NCBI GenBank assembly: GCA_016290995.1
Contig: JAEEVR010000002.1
Coordinates: 62,001 to 126,000 of the forward strand
Length of the DNA stretch: 64,000 nucleotides
Reading direction: 5' to 3'
From: Treponema sp.
GTDB lineage: Bacteria; Spirochaetota; Spirochaetia; Treponematales; Treponemataceae
The notes under the pieces were generated by a model, which saw only the letters and a list, made by a program, of their open reading frames with translations, did no database searches and had not been told where the DNA came from. Below, one piece after another: positions 1 to 8,490 of the stretch (the first letter of the stretch is position 1; each line of letters begins with the position of its first letter). A program made the translations under genes and the position numbers.

Positions 1-1
1 G

Positions 2-1477
2 CCGGTATTGATGAGCAGCAAGGACGGAAGCCAGGTTTACAGGCGCACCCTTTGCTTCATCTTGGCCGCGGCCGCCCACGAATTGGAGCCCAACAACAAC
101 GTAATCATCGAAAACTCATTCGGCTACGCCTATTACTACTCGTTCCAGGACGGAAGCGACGTTCCCGAAAAATTCGTAAACGACCTCAAGGAAAAGATGG
201 ACGCGATCATCAAGAAAAACGTTCCGATCGAAACCCACTTCATCTCTTACGAACAGGCCTGCCAAACATTCGAGTCCCTTGGCCTCTTGGAGACCCGAAA
301 GCAGTTGGACTACATTTGCCCTCCCCGCGTCCAGATGAACACGATCGGAGAATACACCGACCTCTACTACGGCCCGATGCTCATCTCCACCGGAACCTTG
401 GGCGCCTTTAAGCTTCAAAAATACAAGAGCGGCTTCCTAATTTTGTTCCCGTCAAGCTCAAAGCCTGACACAGTGCAGGAATTCAAGGAATACCCGATAT
501 TGTTCGACACATACGCCCGCGGAAAAAAATGGGGAAAGCAAATCGGCGTTACCAGCGTAGCCTCCCTTAACCAATTGGTTTCAAGCCGCGAGGCCGACGA
601 GTTCATCAACATCTCCGAGGTTTTCCAAGAAAAGTGCATCTCGGACATCGCAAGCCAAATCCACAACCGCGGCACCACCCGCTTGGTTTTGATCGCCGGC
701 CCTTCAAGCTCAGGAAAAACCACAAGCGCCAAAAAACTTGCGATGGAATTGCAGGCCATCGGCTACAAGCCCAAGGTAATCAGCCTTGACGACTACTACG
801 TTGGCCGCGACCGCACGCCCAAGGACGAAAACGGAAACTACGACTACGAATGCATCGAGGCCTTGGACATCGAATTGATCAACCAAAACCTCTTGGACTT
901 GTTCGCCGGAAAGAAGGTGGAACTTCCAAGCTACAACTTTGTCACAGGAAGCCGCGAATACAAGGGAAAGACCTTGCAGCTTGCCGCGAACGACATTTTG
1001 ATCATGGAAGGAATCCACGGCCTTAACGACAAGTTGACCCACTTGGTAAAGAGCGACCTTAAGTTCAAGATTTACCTTTCGGCCTTGACCCAGCTTAACA
1101 TCAACGAGCACAACAGAATCTCGACCAGCGACAACCGCTTGATCCGCCGCATCGTTCGCGACAACAACTTTAGAGGAAAGAGCGCGGCCGCCACAATCGC
1201 CATGTGGGATTCAGTCCGCCGCGGTGAGCGCTTGCACATCTTCCCCTTCCAGAACAACGCCGACGCGATCTTGAACACCGCGCTGGACTACGAGCTTAGC
1301 GTTCTTAAGGTTTACGCGGAACCGCTCTTGCGCTGCATCCATCCGGGACAAAAGGAATATTCTGAAGCTTGCCGCCTCTTGCGCTTCCTTAACGCATTCC
1401 CGCCGATCCCCGCGACGGCCGTTCCCGACCGTTCAATCATCCGCGAGTTCATCGGCGGCAGCGCGTTTAAGTACTAA
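2..1477 (+). CDS. Nucleoside (uridine-type) kinase, 5' end outside window
   Basis: P-loop kinase of the uridine kinase/phosphoribulokinase family, predicted to phosphorylate a nucleoside with NTP. The reading frame is open to the left edge of the window, so the true start is upstream and the TTG at 8 and ATG at 11 are internal. The first roughly 200 visible residues form a separate domain resembling the ThrRS editing (SAD) region, an arrangement known for bacterial nucleoside kinases with a TGS/SAD-like N-terminus. A Walker A motif, GPSSSGKTT, lies near residue 230 counted from 8, followed by SLDDYY and the IMEGIHGLN segment typical of uridine kinases. It converges on the fli operon across a bidirectional terminator. 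Exact substrate is not decided by the sequence. Confidence 0.85.
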   Translation, partial: PVLMSSKDGSQVYRRTLCFILAAAAHELEPNNNVIIENSFGYAYYYSFQDGSDVPEKFVNDLKEKMDAIIKKNVPIETHFISYEQACQTFESLGLLETRKQLDYICPPRVQMNTIGEYTDLYYGPMLISTGTLGAFKLQKYKSGFLILFPSSSKPDTVQEFKEYPILFDTYARGKKWGKQIGVTSVASLNQLVSSREADEFINISEVFQEKCISDIASQIHNRGTTRLVLIAGPSSSGKTTSAKKLAMELQAIGYKPKVISLDDYYVGRDRTPKDENGNYDYECIEALDIELINQNLLDLFAGKKVELPSYNFVTGSREYKGKTLQLAANDILIMEGIHGLNDKLTHLVKSDLKFKIYLSALTQLNINEHNRISTSDNRLIRRIVRDNNFRGKSAAATIAMWDSVRRGERLHIFPFQNNADAILNTALDYELSVLKVYAEPLLRCIHPGQKEYSEACRLLRFLNAFPPIPATAVPDRSIIREFIGGSAFKY

Positions 1478-1504
1478 GCCGCGACCATAATTGATTGCAA
1501 GACT

Positions 1505-1532
1505 AAAAAGCCCCGGGCGACCGGGGCTTTTC
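1505..1532. terminator. Bidirectional rho-independent terminator
   Basis: An inverted repeat with arms AGCCCCGG and CCGGGGCT around a short loop is flanked by A-runs on the left and T-runs on the right. It therefore works as a terminator on both strands. It separates the nucleoside kinase gene from the convergent fliJ, whose stop codon lies just past it. Confidence 0.85.
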
Positions 1533-1953
1533 AATTATACTTAGAGGTCACAATATCATCCAGGGCCTTGGCTTCGAGCTTTTTTTGCTCCTCCTTGAAA
1601 ATCGCGAACTGACGCTCTTTTAATTTTTTTAGCGACTCGTGCTTTTGCATGGCGGCGTTGAAAAGGCCGCGCTTTTCTTCCGTCACGATTTTTGCCTTAG
1701 CCATGTCGTTCATAAGCTTTTCTTGCTGCTGCTTTATGAACTGGTAGAATTGCTGGGTCTTTGCGATCGCGGCAAAATCAGTTTGGCCGCTTGTAAGTTT
1801 TTTTGTGGCGACGTATTGCTGGGCCAGAGTGTCCAAGCCGTCTTGGATTTGCTGTTCAACTTGAACGGCCTTTCCCAATTCGATTTGCGCCTGGTCTTGC
1901 TCGTACTTTCTGAGATTTAAAAGCTGCTCAAGCTCAAAGACGAACTTTTTCAA
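1531..1953 (-). CDS. fliJ: FliJ, flagellar export chaperone/stalk protein
   Basis: At 140 residues it has the usual FliJ length and is almost entirely charged, heptad-patterned coiled coil, beginning KFVFELEQLLNLRKYEQDQA as FliJ proteins do. FliJ sits in the centre of the FliI hexamer ring and couples the export ATPase to the FlhA gate. The gene is last in the fliF-fliJ operon. Its ATG overlaps the fliI stop by four bases (1950-1953), consistent with translational coupling, and a bidirectional terminator follows at once. Primary sequence is weakly conserved in this family, so the call rests on position, length and coiled-coil character. Confidence 0.85.
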   Translation of the reverse strand: MKKFVFELEQLLNLRKYEQDQAQIELGKAVQVEQQIQDGLDTLAQQYVATKKLTSGQTDFAAIAKTQQFYQFIKQQQEKLMNDMAKAKIVTEEKRGLFNAAMQKHESLKKLKERQFAIFKEEQKKLEAKALDDIVTSKYN

Positions 1954-3413
1954 GCGTTGGCCTCAGGAACGGAAACTGACGGGCCGGCCGAAACTGTCGG
2001 CGCCGCCGCCCTTTGGTCAACAACTTGCGCCACTGTCGGAATCGAGACCGCGGGCTTGTCAACGTATTCCTCTTCCGGGATTTGGATTCCTGTAAGAGCG
2101 GAAAGCTTGTCCAGCGTGTCCTTCATCGGGCATGCGTCGGTTTCCTCTTGCTTTAGGAATTCTTCGATCTCTTCGTGCTTTTCTATCGCGGCGTCAATCG
2201 CGGGGCTGGAACCCCTAGCGTATGCGCCGGTCGTAATCATCAATTCGTTTTGCTGGTAAGTGGCCATCCATTGGCGGACAAGGCCGCAAGCCTCGCGGGT
2301 TTTCTTTCCAGTGACGCGGCGGCTAAGACGGCTGATGCTGGCCAAAACGTCGATGGCCGGGTAATGGTAGGCATTGGCCAATTTTCGGTCAAGAACTATG
2401 TGGCCGTCCAAAACGCCGCGAACTGTGTCGGCTATCGGGCCGTTCATGTCGTCGCCTTCGACCAACACTGTGTAAAAGGCGGTGATCGATCCCTTGTCGT
2501 TGTTACCGGCGCGCTCAAGCAATTTTGGAATCATGTCAAAAACGCTGGGCGGGAATCCTTCGCGCGCGGGAGGCTCGCCGGCCGCCAAGCCGATTTCGCG
2601 CTGGGCTTGCGCAAAGCGGGTGACGGAATCGAACATAAGCATTACGCTTTTTCCCTTGTCGCGGAAGTATTCGGCGATGGCGGTTGCCACGTAAGCCGCG
2701 CGCAAACGGCAAATGCTGGGCATGTCGCTTGTGGCAAGGACGACAACCGAGCGCTTGAATCCGGCCTCGCCCAAGTCGCGGCGGATAAAGTCGGGGGCCT
2801 CGCGGCCGCGCTCTCCTACCAACGCGATTACGTTTATGTCCGCGTCAGTGTTGCGCGCGATCATGCTTATTAAGGTTGACTTTCCTACGCCTGAACCGGC
2901 AAAGACTCCCAAGCGTTGGCCAGCGGCCACAGTCAGCATAGAGTCAATGGCGCGGACGCCTGTCGTCACGCGGCGGTTGTTTTCTTTTCTAGAAAGAGCG
3001 TCGGGAGCCGGGGCTTGCGCGGGATAAGTCGTCTCGGCGTTGATGTCGCCCTTTCCGTCAATCGGTTTTCCGGTTGCGTCAACGACGCGGCCAAGCAAGC
3101 CGTATCCTACAGGAACTTGCAAGGTGCGGCCAGAGGCGACGACTTCCGTTCCGACTTCGATTCCGCGGGTGTCGCCAAAAGCGGTAAGCTTTACCGTCGT
3201 TCCGTCAAGGCCGACGACTTCGGCAAGCATTTCTTTTTTAAGGCTTGCGATTCTTATCGTGCAAATTTCTCCGATGACGGAACGGGGGCCTTCGCTCAAA
3301 ATTTCAAGGCCGTTGACAGACTTGACTTTTCCGACATACAAAATCGTCTCGGAGTTCTGAACCGTTCTGAGATACTTGTCAAGATTGAATTCTACGTTGT
3401 ATGACGACTTCAC
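1950..3413 (-). CDS. fliI: FliI, flagellum-specific export ATPase
   Basis: ATPase of the flagellar type III export apparatus, related to the F1 beta subunit; energises delivery of axial proteins at the cytoplasmic base of the periplasmic flagellum. Length 487 residues. Walker A GSGVGKST is at 173-180, the arginine-finger region and the GEPPAREGFPPSVF segment follow, and SSSDMP-like loops are present. The start is a GTG at 3413 preceded by a G-rich ribosome site (GGTGGGG); no better ATG lies upstream. The C-terminal 40 residues are Pro/Ala/Val rich and extend beyond the typical FliI end. Lies between fliH and fliJ as in other spirochaetes. Confidence 0.95.
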   Translation of the reverse strand: MKSSYNVEFNLDKYLRTVQNSETILYVGKVKSVNGLEILSEGPRSVIGEICTIRIASLKKEMLAEVVGLDGTTVKLTAFGDTRGIEVGTEVVASGRTLQVPVGYGLLGRVVDATGKPIDGKGDINAETTYPAQAPAPDALSRKENNRRVTTGVRAIDSMLTVAAGQRLGVFAGSGVGKSTLISMIARNTDADINVIALVGERGREAPDFIRRDLGEAGFKRSVVVLATSDMPSICRLRAAYVATAIAEYFRDKGKSVMLMFDSVTRFAQAQREIGLAAGEPPAREGFPPSVFDMIPKLLERAGNNDKGSITAFYTVLVEGDDMNGPIADTVRGVLDGHIVLDRKLANAYHYPAIDVLASISRLSRRVTGKKTREACGLVRQWMATYQQNELMITTGAYARGSSPAIDAAIEKHEEIEEFLKQEETDACPMKDTLDKLSALTGIQIPEEEYVDKPAVSIPTVAQVVDQRAAAPTVSAGPSVSVPEANA

Positions 3414-3446
3414 TTTTCCCCACCCAAAAAGTCGCGCGAGCTGGAC

Positions 3447-4379
3447 TTACGCGTCAGGAACGTCAGACTTTGCGACGCTCTTAATCGGCGAAACTTCCAT
3501 AATCTTTTCTTCAAGTTCGGTAAGCTGGCTGGAGATGCGCGCGTCGATGGCGCCAAAGTCGGTTTCGACAATGCAGCCGCCGCTTTCGACCGACGAGTCT
3601 TCCATAACCGTGATGCCTTTGATGGCTTCCACGCGCTGGATAAAGTCTTGTATATGCTCTGTAGTAAGCTGAACGTCGGCAAGGTTTACGCGAATCGTAA
3701 CGTCGCCGCGGCCCTTGACTTTTTTTAGCGCCGAAAGCACGTTGCTAAGGATGACGCTCTTTTGGTTTTCGCTGATAACCTTGACGATTTTGCGCGTGAT
3801 CAAAATTACAAGCTCTACGATTTGGCGCTCGGTTTCGTTAAGGATTTCTTCGCGGCGCTGCATGACGGAGTCAACGATTTTGTGAAGGCGCTCAACAAGG
3901 CGCTGGGCTTCGGCGTAGCCTTTTTGGAAGCCTTCTTCGTGGCCTTGGTCGTAGCCTTCTTTTGACGAATCGCTCTTAAGCTTTTCTACCTGGGCGCGAG
4001 CTTCGTCAAGCATTTTTTGCGCCTCTTCTTGGGCGGCCTTTTGCGTTTGCTGAGCGGCAGTCTCCGCGTCTGTTCTTACGATTTGCGCCTGGTCTGTCTG
4101 GCGCTTAACTTCGGCAAAGGCCGCGTCTTCGGCCTTCTTTACGATTTCGTCGGCTTTGGCCTGAGCGTCGGCCAACATGTTCTGCTTTTCGATTTCCCAA
4201 TTCTTTTTGAACTCTTCCGCCTCGCGCCTAAGGTCGTCGGCGGTAGGGCCTGTGTATTCCGGCTCGGCTTCTTCCACGACTTCCTCCACAACAGGAGCGT
4301 AGTCGCGATAAAGCTTTAGAGTAACAACGTCTTTTTTGTCGTCCTTAAATTCCAGCGGCCTAAATACAGATTTTGCCAT
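3447..4379 (-). CDS. fliH: FliH, export ATPase regulator
   Basis: FliH binds FliI and anchors it to the C-ring. The protein has 310 residues: an N-terminal segment beginning [11 protein letters not shown], a long acidic and Glu/Ala/Gln-rich coiled coil (about 45-160), the [17 protein letters not shown] stretch that resembles the FliH GxxxG-type region, and a C-terminal FliH/VATPase-E-like domain. It follows fliG and precedes fliI on the same strand, with 33 bases to fliI. The length is greater than the enterobacterial protein because of the extended coiled coil, which is usual in spirochaetes. Confidence 0.88.
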   Translation of the reverse strand: MAKSVFRPLEFKDDKKDVVTLKLYRDYAPVVEEVVEEAEPEYTGPTADDLRREAEEFKKNWEIEKQNMLADAQAKADEIVKKAEDAAFAEVKRQTDQAQIVRTDAETAAQQTQKAAQEEAQKMLDEARAQVEKLKSDSSKEGYDQGHEEGFQKGYAEAQRLVERLHKIVDSVMQRREEILNETERQIVELVILITRKIVKVISENQKSVILSNVLSALKKVKGRGDVTIRVNLADVQLTTEHIQDFIQRVEAIKGITVMEDSSVESGGCIVETDFGAIDARISSQLTELEEKIMEVSPIKSVAKSDVPDA

Positions 4380-4397
4380 TTGCTTCCTCTAAAACTT

Positions 4398-5483
4398 TTA
4401 AGATACAAGCTCGTCTTCGCCGGAACGAGCGATAACAATGTCGCCTTTTTCTTCCAAACGGCGGATTGTGGATACAACTTTCTGCTGGGATTCTTCGACG
4501 TCCTTGAGGCGCACGGGTCCCATAAACTCCATGTCTTCCTTGAGCATGCTGGCCGCGCGCTTTGACATGTTGTGGAAAATCTTGTCCTGTACTTCGGCGT
4601 CGACGGATTTGAGTGCCTTGGCCAATTCCTGGGTATCGACTTCGCGAAGAACGCGCTGGATGGAACGGTCGTCGAGCATAACGATGTCTTCGAATACGAA
4701 CATTCGCTTTTTGATCTCTTCCGCCAAATCCGGATCTTCTTCTTCCAAAGATTCGATGATCGCCTTTTCGGAAGAGCGGTCAACAAGGTTAAGGATTTCA
4801 ACGATAGATTCAACGCCACCGGCGGCAGTGTAGTCTTCGCTTGACAATGTTGAAAGCTTCTTTTCCAAAACGCGCTCAACTTCGCGCAAAACGTCAGGAG
4901 AAGTACGGTCCATCGTGGCAAGGCGCTTTGAAACTTCGGGCTGAATTTCTTCAGGCAAGTTCTGCAAAATAACGGCGGCCTTGGCCGGTTCCAAATACGC
5001 CAAAATCAAGGCGATTGTCTGCGGATATTCCTGCTGGATAAAGTTCAAAAGGTGCGCCGGGTCAGTGCGGCGGATAAAGTCAAAGGGGCGAACCTGCAAG
5101 CTTGAGGTCAAGCGGTTGATGATGTCGATGGCCTTTTGGCTTCCCAAAGACTTTTCGAGCAATTCGCGCGCGTAGTCGATGCCGCCCGTGGTGATAAAGT
5201 TTTGGGCGTTCATCAAGTCCTGGAATTCTTCCAAGACCTGGTCTTTGATTTCGGCGTCGATTGTTTCCAAACGCGCGATTTCGAATGTCAATGTTTCGAC
5301 TTCGTCTTCGCGCAAGTGCTTCATTATTTCGGATGAAACGTCGCTTCCTACAGAAACTAGGAAAATAGCCGCCTTTTGTCGGCCTGTGAGGCTTTTAAAA
5401 TCCTTGGCTCCGCCTTTTTTGGCTCCGGCGGGCTTTAACTGAGGCTTTGGCGATGACTTTGGTTTTGCCGATTCGTCTGACAT
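4398..5483 (-). CDS. fliG: FliG, flagellar motor switch protein
   Basis: Rotor protein of the switch complex; its C-terminal domain interacts with the MotA stator and its N-terminal domain docks on FliF. Length 361 residues. A Lys/Pro-rich N-terminal extension (first about 30 residues) precedes the FliG-N segment GRQKAAIFLVSVGSDVSSEI. The middle domain carries the EYPQTIALILAYL motif (EHPQ-type), and the C-terminal domain has the charged motor helix RMFVFEDIVMLDDRSIQRVL. Treponemes often have two FliG paralogues; this operon copy corresponds by position to the canonical FliG (FliG-2). It lies directly downstream of a small gene that looks like a partial FliG. Confidence 0.94.
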   Translation of the reverse strand: MSDESAKPKSSPKPQLKPAGAKKGGAKDFKSLTGRQKAAIFLVSVGSDVSSEIMKHLREDEVETLTFEIARLETIDAEIKDQVLEEFQDLMNAQNFITTGGIDYARELLEKSLGSQKAIDIINRLTSSLQVRPFDFIRRTDPAHLLNFIQQEYPQTIALILAYLEPAKAAVILQNLPEEIQPEVSKRLATMDRTSPDVLREVERVLEKKLSTLSSEDYTAAGGVESIVEILNLVDRSSEKAIIESLEEEDPDLAEEIKKRMFVFEDIVMLDDRSIQRVLREVDTQELAKALKSVDAEVQDKIFHNMSKRAASMLKEDMEFMGPVRLKDVEESQQKVVSTIRRLEEKGDIVIARSGEDELVS

Positions 5484-5493
5484 TTAACTTCCT

Positions 5494-5892
5494 CTACTCG
5501 TCTTTTTTTAACCAGGCGCTCAAAACGGAGGCCACTTGATCCGGATAGTTGTCAATCGCGTTCCTAATTTGAGCGGTAGGAGCGGCCATTTTCTTTTCAA
5601 AGGCTTTTCTTTCGCCCGCCACGTCCCTATATATATTTCGGACTTTTCCGAATCTTTCTAAAGTCTCTAGCACGCGAATTTCGTCGCGAACTTCGGCGGG
5701 ATTGTTGGGGTTGTACTTGGTTCCAAGCTTGCGCATAGCCTTTAAAAGCTTGCGTTTTTCGCCCTCGTTAAGGTATTCCATAACGCTTTCGGCGGCGGCT
5801 GTGTCCAACTCGCCGAACAAGATGGCCGCCTTTTTCTTTCCGGGAATTCCCTTCTCGGAGGTCATCTCAAAGTTAAGCTCTTCTCTTGTCAT
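5494..5892 (-). CDS. Small FliG-N-like protein with a FliF-C-like tail
   Basis: I do not recognise a named family for this 132-residue protein. Residues about 15-75 read like the start of FliG: GKKKAAILFGELDTAAAESV parallels GRQKAAIFLVSVGSDVSSEI of the FliG encoded next door. The last 18 residues, IDNYPDQVASVLSAWLKK, resemble the C-terminal FliG-binding tail of FliF in this operon (EHPEDVAMLIRTWLMEE). The ATG at 5892 follows the fliF stop by one base and uses a GGAGG ribosome site inside the fliF coding end, so translation is coupled to fliF. It is predicted to be soluble, with no signal peptide or membrane segment. Function at the FliF-FliG interface is an inference from these two resemblances and from gene position. 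Confidence 0.7.
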   Translation of the reverse strand: MTREELNFEMTSEKGIPGKKKAAILFGELDTAAAESVMEYLNEGEKRKLLKAMRKLGTKYNPNNPAEVRDEIRVLETLERFGKVRNIYRDVAGERKAFEKKMAAPTAQIRNAIDNYPDQVASVLSAWLKKDE

Positions 5893-5893
5893 A

Positions 5894-7603
5894 CTACTCC
5901 TCCATCAACCAAGTGCGGATGAGCATCGCGACGTCCTCAGGATGCTCTTTGGCCATCGCAATGGCGTTTTCTTGCAATTCGGCGCGCTTGCGCTCTTCGA
6001 CCGACATTGTGACTTCCACGCCCTCTTCTTTGGCTTCCCAAAGGGCCTGGTCGCGGGCGGCCTGCTGCTTGCGGAGCAATTCCTCTTCGCGAAGGCGGCG
6101 GCGCCTCTCCATCTCGCGGCTGATAAAGCGGTAAAGGATGAATACCGCCAAAATCGCCGCCAAGCCGATCAAAACAAGGATTATGGTCAAGCGGGTTTGG
6201 CGGGCCTTAAGGATGGCCGCGTCTTCCGCCTCAAATTCGGCGCTGCGGTCAAAGGGAATGTTGGTAACAGTGACCTTGTAGCCCTTGGCGCGGTCGTAGC
6301 CGATGGCGCTTTGAATGTAGTCGGCCCATTGCTCCAACTGTTCCTTGGGAACGGGAGCGTAGTCGCGAACGATTCCGCCGGACTCGTTAAAGACCGGATT
6401 GTGGTTTTTGTCGTATTTTTTGGTCCAAATGCCGTCAATGTTGACCGAAACGGTGACTTTTCCGTAGCGGGGGCTTTCCTCGCGGTGGATAACGTCCTTG
6501 TTGAGGGCGTTGTTTTGGGTCACGCCTGTCTCGGTTTGCTTTCCGATTACGTTTGACATGTCCGAGTAAACCGGCGGGTTTTGGCCTTCGGTTCCGGCGG
6601 GGCCCTGCGGGTTGAATCCCGTTCCCTGCCACTCGCGGGTGACTGTCTGCTGGCTTATCGGAAGAACGTCGCGGTACTCGGAATCGTCGTAAGGCGTGTC
6701 CGGGTTGTCTTCGCGGATCGTAATGGCGTGGTAAACCTCGGAATCCTTAGTTTCCTTGGAAAAGTCCATGTCAATCTTTATGTTGAGGTCGCGGACGCGG
6801 TCAGCTGAAAGCGTGTTTTGCAAGGCCTTGAGGATTTGGGCGCGGTAATGGGCCTCGCCCTCTCGGATAAGCTTTTCTTGCTTTTTGACCAAGTCAAGGC
6901 GGTCGCTTTCGGCCATGCCCTCAAAGTCGTTAAGTATGTTTCCTTCGGAATCGGTGATAACGCAGTATTCAGGGTCGGGAGTAAGGCCCTCAACCGCGCT
7001 GACGATAAGGCGCTGGATGCCCAAAATTCTTCGACGGTTGGTGTAAAGGTCGCTCATCGGCTTTGCGCGGATAAGAACGCTGGCCCTTACGCGGTCTTGC
7101 TCGGACTTGAAAAGCTTGTCTTCCGGCAGCGAAAGGCGAACGTCCGCGCTGGCAACGTCGTCAATGGCCTGGATGTGCTGGGTCAAGGCCCTTTCTATCG
7201 CAAGCTTTTTCTTTTGGTTTTGGTCGGCGTCGGTGGTTGACCAGCCGCGGTCAAAGAAGGAGGCCCAAGGGTCCACAACGGCGGGAACCAAGCCTTCTGA
7301 GATAAGAATTTCCCGCATTTTTATCGCGGTTTTTTCGTCCGGAACGGAAATGTAGCCCGCGTCGTTAACTGTAGCCTCAACGTTTTCTTGGTCCAAACGC
7401 GTCAAAATCTGCGACTGCATGTCGCCGGTAACAGGAGCGTTAAAAAGCCTTACTGTCGTTGGAGTTGAAGATACGCGGAACAAGGCGGCCACCGCGATAA
7501 TGATCGCTATGGCAATGCCTATGATAATCCCTTTTTGAATTTTTGACCACTTGGCCCAAGCCGCTTTCGCGCTCTCGCCAAGTTTTTTGAGCCATTCGTT
7601 CAT
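5894..7603 (-). CDS. fliF: FliF, flagellar MS-ring protein
   Basis: Forms the MS ring in the inner membrane, the base for rotor assembly. Length 569 residues. A transmembrane helix near 24-42 (GIIIGIAIAIIIAVAAL), periplasmic ring-building motifs, and a second transmembrane helix near 475-495 (LTIILVLIGLAAILAVFIL) frame the periplasmic domain. The cytoplasmic tail ends in the amphipathic FliG-binding motif HPEDVAMLIRTWLMEE. The ATG is preceded by GGGAGG. It is the first gene of the operon, with a sigma-70 promoter at 7645-7673. No fliE, flgB or flgC lies upstream, unlike in several other treponemes. Confidence 0.95.
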   Translation of the reverse strand: MNEWLKKLGESAKAAWAKWSKIQKGIIIGIAIAIIIAVAALFRVSSTPTTVRLFNAPVTGDMQSQILTRLDQENVEATVNDAGYISVPDEKTAIKMREILISEGLVPAVVDPWASFFDRGWSTTDADQNQKKKLAIERALTQHIQAIDDVASADVRLSLPEDKLFKSEQDRVRASVLIRAKPMSDLYTNRRRILGIQRLIVSAVEGLTPDPEYCVITDSEGNILNDFEGMAESDRLDLVKKQEKLIREGEAHYRAQILKALQNTLSADRVRDLNIKIDMDFSKETKDSEVYHAITIREDNPDTPYDDSEYRDVLPISQQTVTREWQGTGFNPQGPAGTEGQNPPVYSDMSNVIGKQTETGVTQNNALNKDVIHREESPRYGKVTVSVNIDGIWTKKYDKNHNPVFNESGGIVRDYAPVPKEQLEQWADYIQSAIGYDRAKGYKVTVTNIPFDRSAEFEAEDAAILKARQTRLTIILVLIGLAAILAVFILYRFISREMERRRRLREEELLRKQQAARDQALWEAKEEGVEVTMSVEERKRAELQENAIAMAKEHPEDVAMLIRTWLMEE

Positions 7604-7644
7604 CCTGCCCTCCCGTGAACGAATTACAATAATATTATTATAGA

Positions 7645-7673
7645 ATTATAGCATACTTGTTTAAATAATGCAA
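7645..7673 (-). promoter_or_regulatory. Sigma-70 promoter of the fliF operon
   Basis: On the minus strand a TTGCAT -35 (7668-7673) and a perfect TATAAT -10 (7645-7650) are separated by 17 bp. The predicted start near 7638 leaves a leader of about 35 bases carrying GGGAGG before the fliF ATG at 7603. The housekeeping-type signal suggests that this early flagellar operon does not need a flagellar sigma factor. Confidence 0.75.
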
Positions 7674-7707
7674 GAATTATTTGCAAGAAATTTATAGAAA
7701 AAAAACA

Positions 7708-7783
7708 TTGCGGCGCGATGATTTTTCTCGCGCCGCAAAAGGAACGAGTCAAGGCTTTAAGCGGAGCGCGCCTTGACCGTTCC
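7708..7783. repeat. 76-nt double-hairpin repeat, copy 1
   Basis: Two adjacent hairpins. The first has arms TTGCGGCGCG (7708-7717) and CGCGCCGCAA (7729-7738). The second has a 14-bp stem with one bulged A (7741-7755 pairing with 7770-7783). A same-length copy lies at 58778-58853; the second hairpin differs at one base of 43. It sits at the 3' end of the DUF4230 gene. On the minus strand the first hairpin is followed by eight T residues, so this copy can terminate that gene. Confidence 0.85.
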
Positions 7784-8403
7784 TACTTTATTTCTACGGT
7801 GACGGAGCGGAAGCCTAGTGACTTTAGGAGCGCGGCGATGACTTGCTTGGCGCGTTCGTCGGCGTCGTCCAAAAGGCCGTCGGCAAGGATTTCGTCGGCC
7901 GCCTCGCGCTTGGCGATTTCGATTTGGTCGAATATCTCTTGCGTTCCGATGCGGGTAAAAAGCCTCTGCTGCTCGTCAAACACTTCCTGCGACTGAATGT
8001 CGTTCCCCAATAAAACCGTGGGCGGAATCTTTACCGTAACGCTTTTTGCGTCCGACGAAACGATCACCTCGGCGTCGCGGATGTTTTCGATTCCCGCGCG
8101 CAAAACGCCCTCGTAGCGGACGATGCTAAAAGCCTTGGCTATCGCGCCCCGCTTTTTTATCGTGATGATGTCGCTGTAGCGCATTTTGTACAAAACAAGC
8201 TCGGCGCATTCGGCAAGCTCCCGCTCCACCGCCGTCCTTTTGTTTTGGACGCGCGCCTGCTGGAATTTTGAAAAGCCAAAGGCCGCCAGCGCAAAAACCG
8301 CCGCGGCGATTAAAACGATAGTGACGACTCTAAGAATTACTTTTGCGGCCAAGGCCTGGCCAAATGTCTGCCCGCCCTCGCGGCGGGAATCTGGTTTGCT
8401 CAT
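7783..8403 (-). CDS. DUF4230 membrane-anchored protein
   Basis: A 206-residue protein with one N-terminal transmembrane helix (about residues 21-48, VILRVVTIVLIAAAVFALAA) and a periplasmic domain matching the DUF4230 pattern, including LVLYKMRYSDIITIKKRG and VTVKIPPTVLL, followed by a charged helical segment. The molecular role of DUF4230 is not known. The ATG at 8403 has no ribosome binding site, and the predicted transcription start falls exactly on its A. It is divergent from the kinase-fold gene at 8491, and the double-hairpin repeat follows its stop. Confidence 0.75.
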   Translation of the reverse strand: MSKPDSRREGGQTFGQALAAKVILRVVTIVLIAAAVFALAAFGFSKFQQARVQNKRTAVERELAECAELVLYKMRYSDIITIKKRGAIAKAFSIVRYEGVLRAGIENIRDAEVIVSSDAKSVTVKIPPTVLLGNDIQSQEVFDEQQRLFTRIGTQEIFDQIEIAKREAADEILADGLLDDADERAKQVIAALLKSLGFRSVTVEIK

Positions 8404-8409
8404 AATGAT

Positions 8410-8438
8410 ATTTTAGCAGTGTATTTAAGGGTTTGCAA
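8410..8438 (-). promoter_or_regulatory. Leaderless-type promoter for the DUF4230 gene
   Basis: TTGCAA (8433-8438), 17 bp, TAAAAT (8410-8415) on the minus strand. The start predicted 7 bases past the -10 is 8403, the A of the ATG. No Shine-Dalgarno sequence is present. Confidence 0.65.
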
Positions 8439-8455
8439 GACCAAAACGAGCGCCC

Positions 8456-8484
8456 TTGCAAGCATTTTTTTTTGCCGCTATAAT
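8456..8484 (+). promoter_or_regulatory. Leaderless-type promoter for the kinase-fold gene
   Basis: TTGCAA (8456-8461), 17 bp including a nine-T run, TATAAT (8479-8484). The predicted start is 8491, the A of the ATG. Together with the opposite promoter at 8410-8438 it forms a divergent pair only 18 bp apart. Confidence 0.7.
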
Positions 8485-8490
8485 AAAGCC

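Noticed and set aside
2175..2873. 232-codon plus-strand reading frame inside fliI
   Set aside because: It is antisense to a strongly conserved ATPase, has no ribosome site and reads as low-complexity Ala/Gly/Val, a shadow of GC-rich codons.
5702..6556. 284-codon plus-strand reading frame across fliF and the small FliG-like gene
   Set aside because: It runs antisense to two supported genes and shows no domain pattern or start signals.
7708..7783. Insertion sequence or transposon end for the double-hairpin repeat
   Set aside because: No transposase gene, terminal inverted repeats of IS length or clear target duplication accompany either copy.
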